This document shows, piece by piece, positions 27,747 to 28,690 of a DNA stretch of 28,690 nucleotides (the first letter of the stretch is position 1; every line of letters starts with the position of its first letter). Source of the stretch: Poteriospumella lacustris (taxonomy: Eukaryota > Sar > Chrysophyceae > Chromulinales > Dinobryaceae); the NCBI GenBank assembly GCA_008000375.1, contig SMOI01000282.1, forward strand, positions 5,629 to 34,318, read 5' to 3'. A program made the translations under genes and the position numbers. The notes beneath the pieces are model-generated. The model saw only the letters and a program-made list of their open reading frames with translations. It was not told the DNA's origin and did not search any database.

Positions 27747-28690
27747 ATGGTACGATTAAGAATAAAACAAAGGGGTTTGTGGGATTTCCTTTTCATAGCT
27801 TTGTTGGGGACCAGCTTGGTGTCAGTCGGAAGAAGCCAAACCTGTGATTATGACCTTTGCCAAGCTGCCATCTCTTTGAAAATCGTCAATTTCGAAGCCT
27901 ATGACTCATGTACCCTTCCAGAATGTATAAATTGCACACCATGCGTCAATTTTCCCAATCAATTACCATATCCAACGAGTCAACCAACGACTCAACCGTC
28001 TGGTTCCCCAACATCACAACCATCTTCCCAGCCATCAGGAAGGCCCTCTCGTCAGCCTTCTTCGCAGCCGACTGGTTCACCAACAGCCCAGCCCAGTGGT
28101 AGCCCTTCCACACAGCCGACGACCCAGCCCAGTGGATCTCCTACCGATCAGCCGTCGGAGCAACCGACAGCTAGTCCATCCGCACAACCATCCACATCGC
28201 CGTCCTCCCAGCCGTCGGAGCAACCGACAGCTAGTCCATCCTCACAGCCATCCACATCGCCGTCCTCCCAGCCGACGACCCAGCCCAGTGGATCTCCTAC
28301 CGATCAGCCGTCGGAGCAACCGACAGCTAGTCCATCCTCACAACCATCCACATCGCCGTCCTCCCAGCCGACGACCCAGCCCAGTGGATCTCCTACCGAT
28401 CAGCCGTCGGAGCAACCGACAGCTAGTCCATCCTCACAACCATCCACATCGCCGTCCTCCCAGCCGTCGGAGCAACCAACAGCTAGTCCATCCGCACAGC
28501 CATCCACATCGCCGTCCTCCCAGCCGACGACCCAGCCCAGTGGATCTCCTACCGATCAGCCGTCGGAGCAACCGACAGCTAGTCCATCCTCACAACCATC
28601 CACATCGCCGTCCTCCCAGCCGACGACCCAGCCCAGTGGATCTCCTACCGATCAGCCGTCGGAGCAACCGACAGCTAGTCCATCCTCACA
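27747..28690 (+). CDS. secreted/cell-surface Pro-Ser-Thr-Gln repeat protein (5' part, runs off the window)
   Basis: It is probably an extracellular or cell-wall/membrane-associated protein. The frame is open from the ATG at 27747 to the last base (314 codons plus two bases) with no stop, so the 3' end is missing. Residues 1-30 form a classic signal peptide: basic start, then LWDFLFIALLGTSLVSVG. A short head follows with six Cys (C33, C38, C55, C60, C63, C66), likely disulfide-bonded. From about residue 73 the protein is Pro/Ser/Thr/Gln repeats of the form PSxQPTxQ, becoming a regular array at residue 124. Such stalks are usual on stramenopile surface proteins and are probably O-glycosylated, often leading to a distal or transmembrane domain not visible here. 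The next upstream in-frame codons contain no ATG back to a stop near 27610, supporting this start. Confidence 0.85.
   Translation, partial: MVRLRIKQRGLWDFLFIALLGTSLVSVGRSQTCDYDLCQAAISLKIVNFEAYDSCTLPECINCTPCVNFPNQLPYPTSQPTTQPSGSPTSQPSSQPSGRPSRQPSSQPTGSPTAQPSGSPSTQPTTQPSGSPTDQPSEQPTASPSAQPSTSPSSQPSEQPTASPSSQPSTSPSSQPTTQPSGSPTDQPSEQPTASPSSQPSTSPSSQPTTQPSGSPTDQPSEQPTASPSSQPSTSPSSQPSEQPTASPSAQPSTSPSSQPTTQPSGSPTDQPSEQPTASPSSQPSTSPSSQPTTQPSGSPTDQPSEQPTASPSS
28116..28690 (+). repeat. hierarchical tandem repeat of 36-bp (B) and 60-bp (A) units
   Basis: Unit B (36 bp) encodes PTTQPSGSPTDQ and unit A (60 bp) encodes PSEQPTASPSSQPSTSPSSQ. B units start at 28116, 28272, 28368, 28524 and 28620. A units start at 28152, 28212, 28308, 28404, 28464, 28560 and 28656 (cut by the window edge). 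The order BAABA BAABA BA.. gives a 252-bp higher-order unit. Copies are nearly identical at DNA level, including synonymous sites, implying recent amplification or conversion. Confidence 0.95.

Noticed and set aside
28116-28690. CRISPR array or mobile-element repeats
   Set aside because: The units are directly abutting, multiples of three, and in frame with a signal-peptide protein, so they are coding tandem repeats.

Overview
This is nuclear DNA from a microbial eukaryote. Genes lie on both strands, several are split by short GT-AG introns (63-83 nt), there are no operons or Shine-Dalgarno sites, and proteins carry long low-complexity tails, RRM, MAP3K-type kinase, RING/BRCT and signal-peptide domains. 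The PSxQPT-type repeat protein at the right edge is a style common in stramenopiles (heterokont algae and relatives), so I favour that group. This is inference, and the species is not recognised.

Layout, left to right. 1-7.1 kb: no credible gene; the + strand is strongly pyrimidine-rich and has long but meaningless open frames because stop codons are rare in C/T-rich DNA. 7157-9605 (-): a six-exon gene whose spliced product has an N-terminal C3HC4 RING finger and C-terminal tandem BRCT domains, i.e. BRCA1/BARD1-like. 10075-12489 (+): a type II membrane glycosyltransferase with a DxD motif and a C-terminal (CAG)30/poly-Ser tract. 12.5-18.8 kb: a second gene-poor block, now purine-rich on the + strand and full of microsatellites. 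18783-20981 (-): a three-exon tandem-RRM RNA-binding protein with a prion-like tail. 21990-23477 (-): an unrecognised Ser-rich protein with a possible split NTF2-like domain. 24107-26884 (+): a STE11/MAP3K-like kinase with a long acidic, His/Gln-rich tail. 27747-28690 (+, runs off the window): a secreted or cell-surface protein with a six-Cys head and a hierarchical Pro/Ser/Thr/Gln repeat.

Two gene pairs are divergent: BRCA1-like with glycosyltransferase (about 470 bp apart) and the unknown protein with the kinase (about 630 bp apart). The products suggest separate cellular roles (genome stability, Golgi glycosylation, RNA regulation, signalling, cell surface), and nothing indicates a functional cluster. 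The most notable points are the BRCA1-like gene, whose RING domain appears only after splicing a 63-nt intron; the mirror-image purine/pyrimidine strand bias of the two gene-poor blocks around the first divergent pair; and the nested 36/60/252-nt repeat at the right edge. All exon structures are read by eye from splice motifs, frame and domain continuity, not from transcripts.
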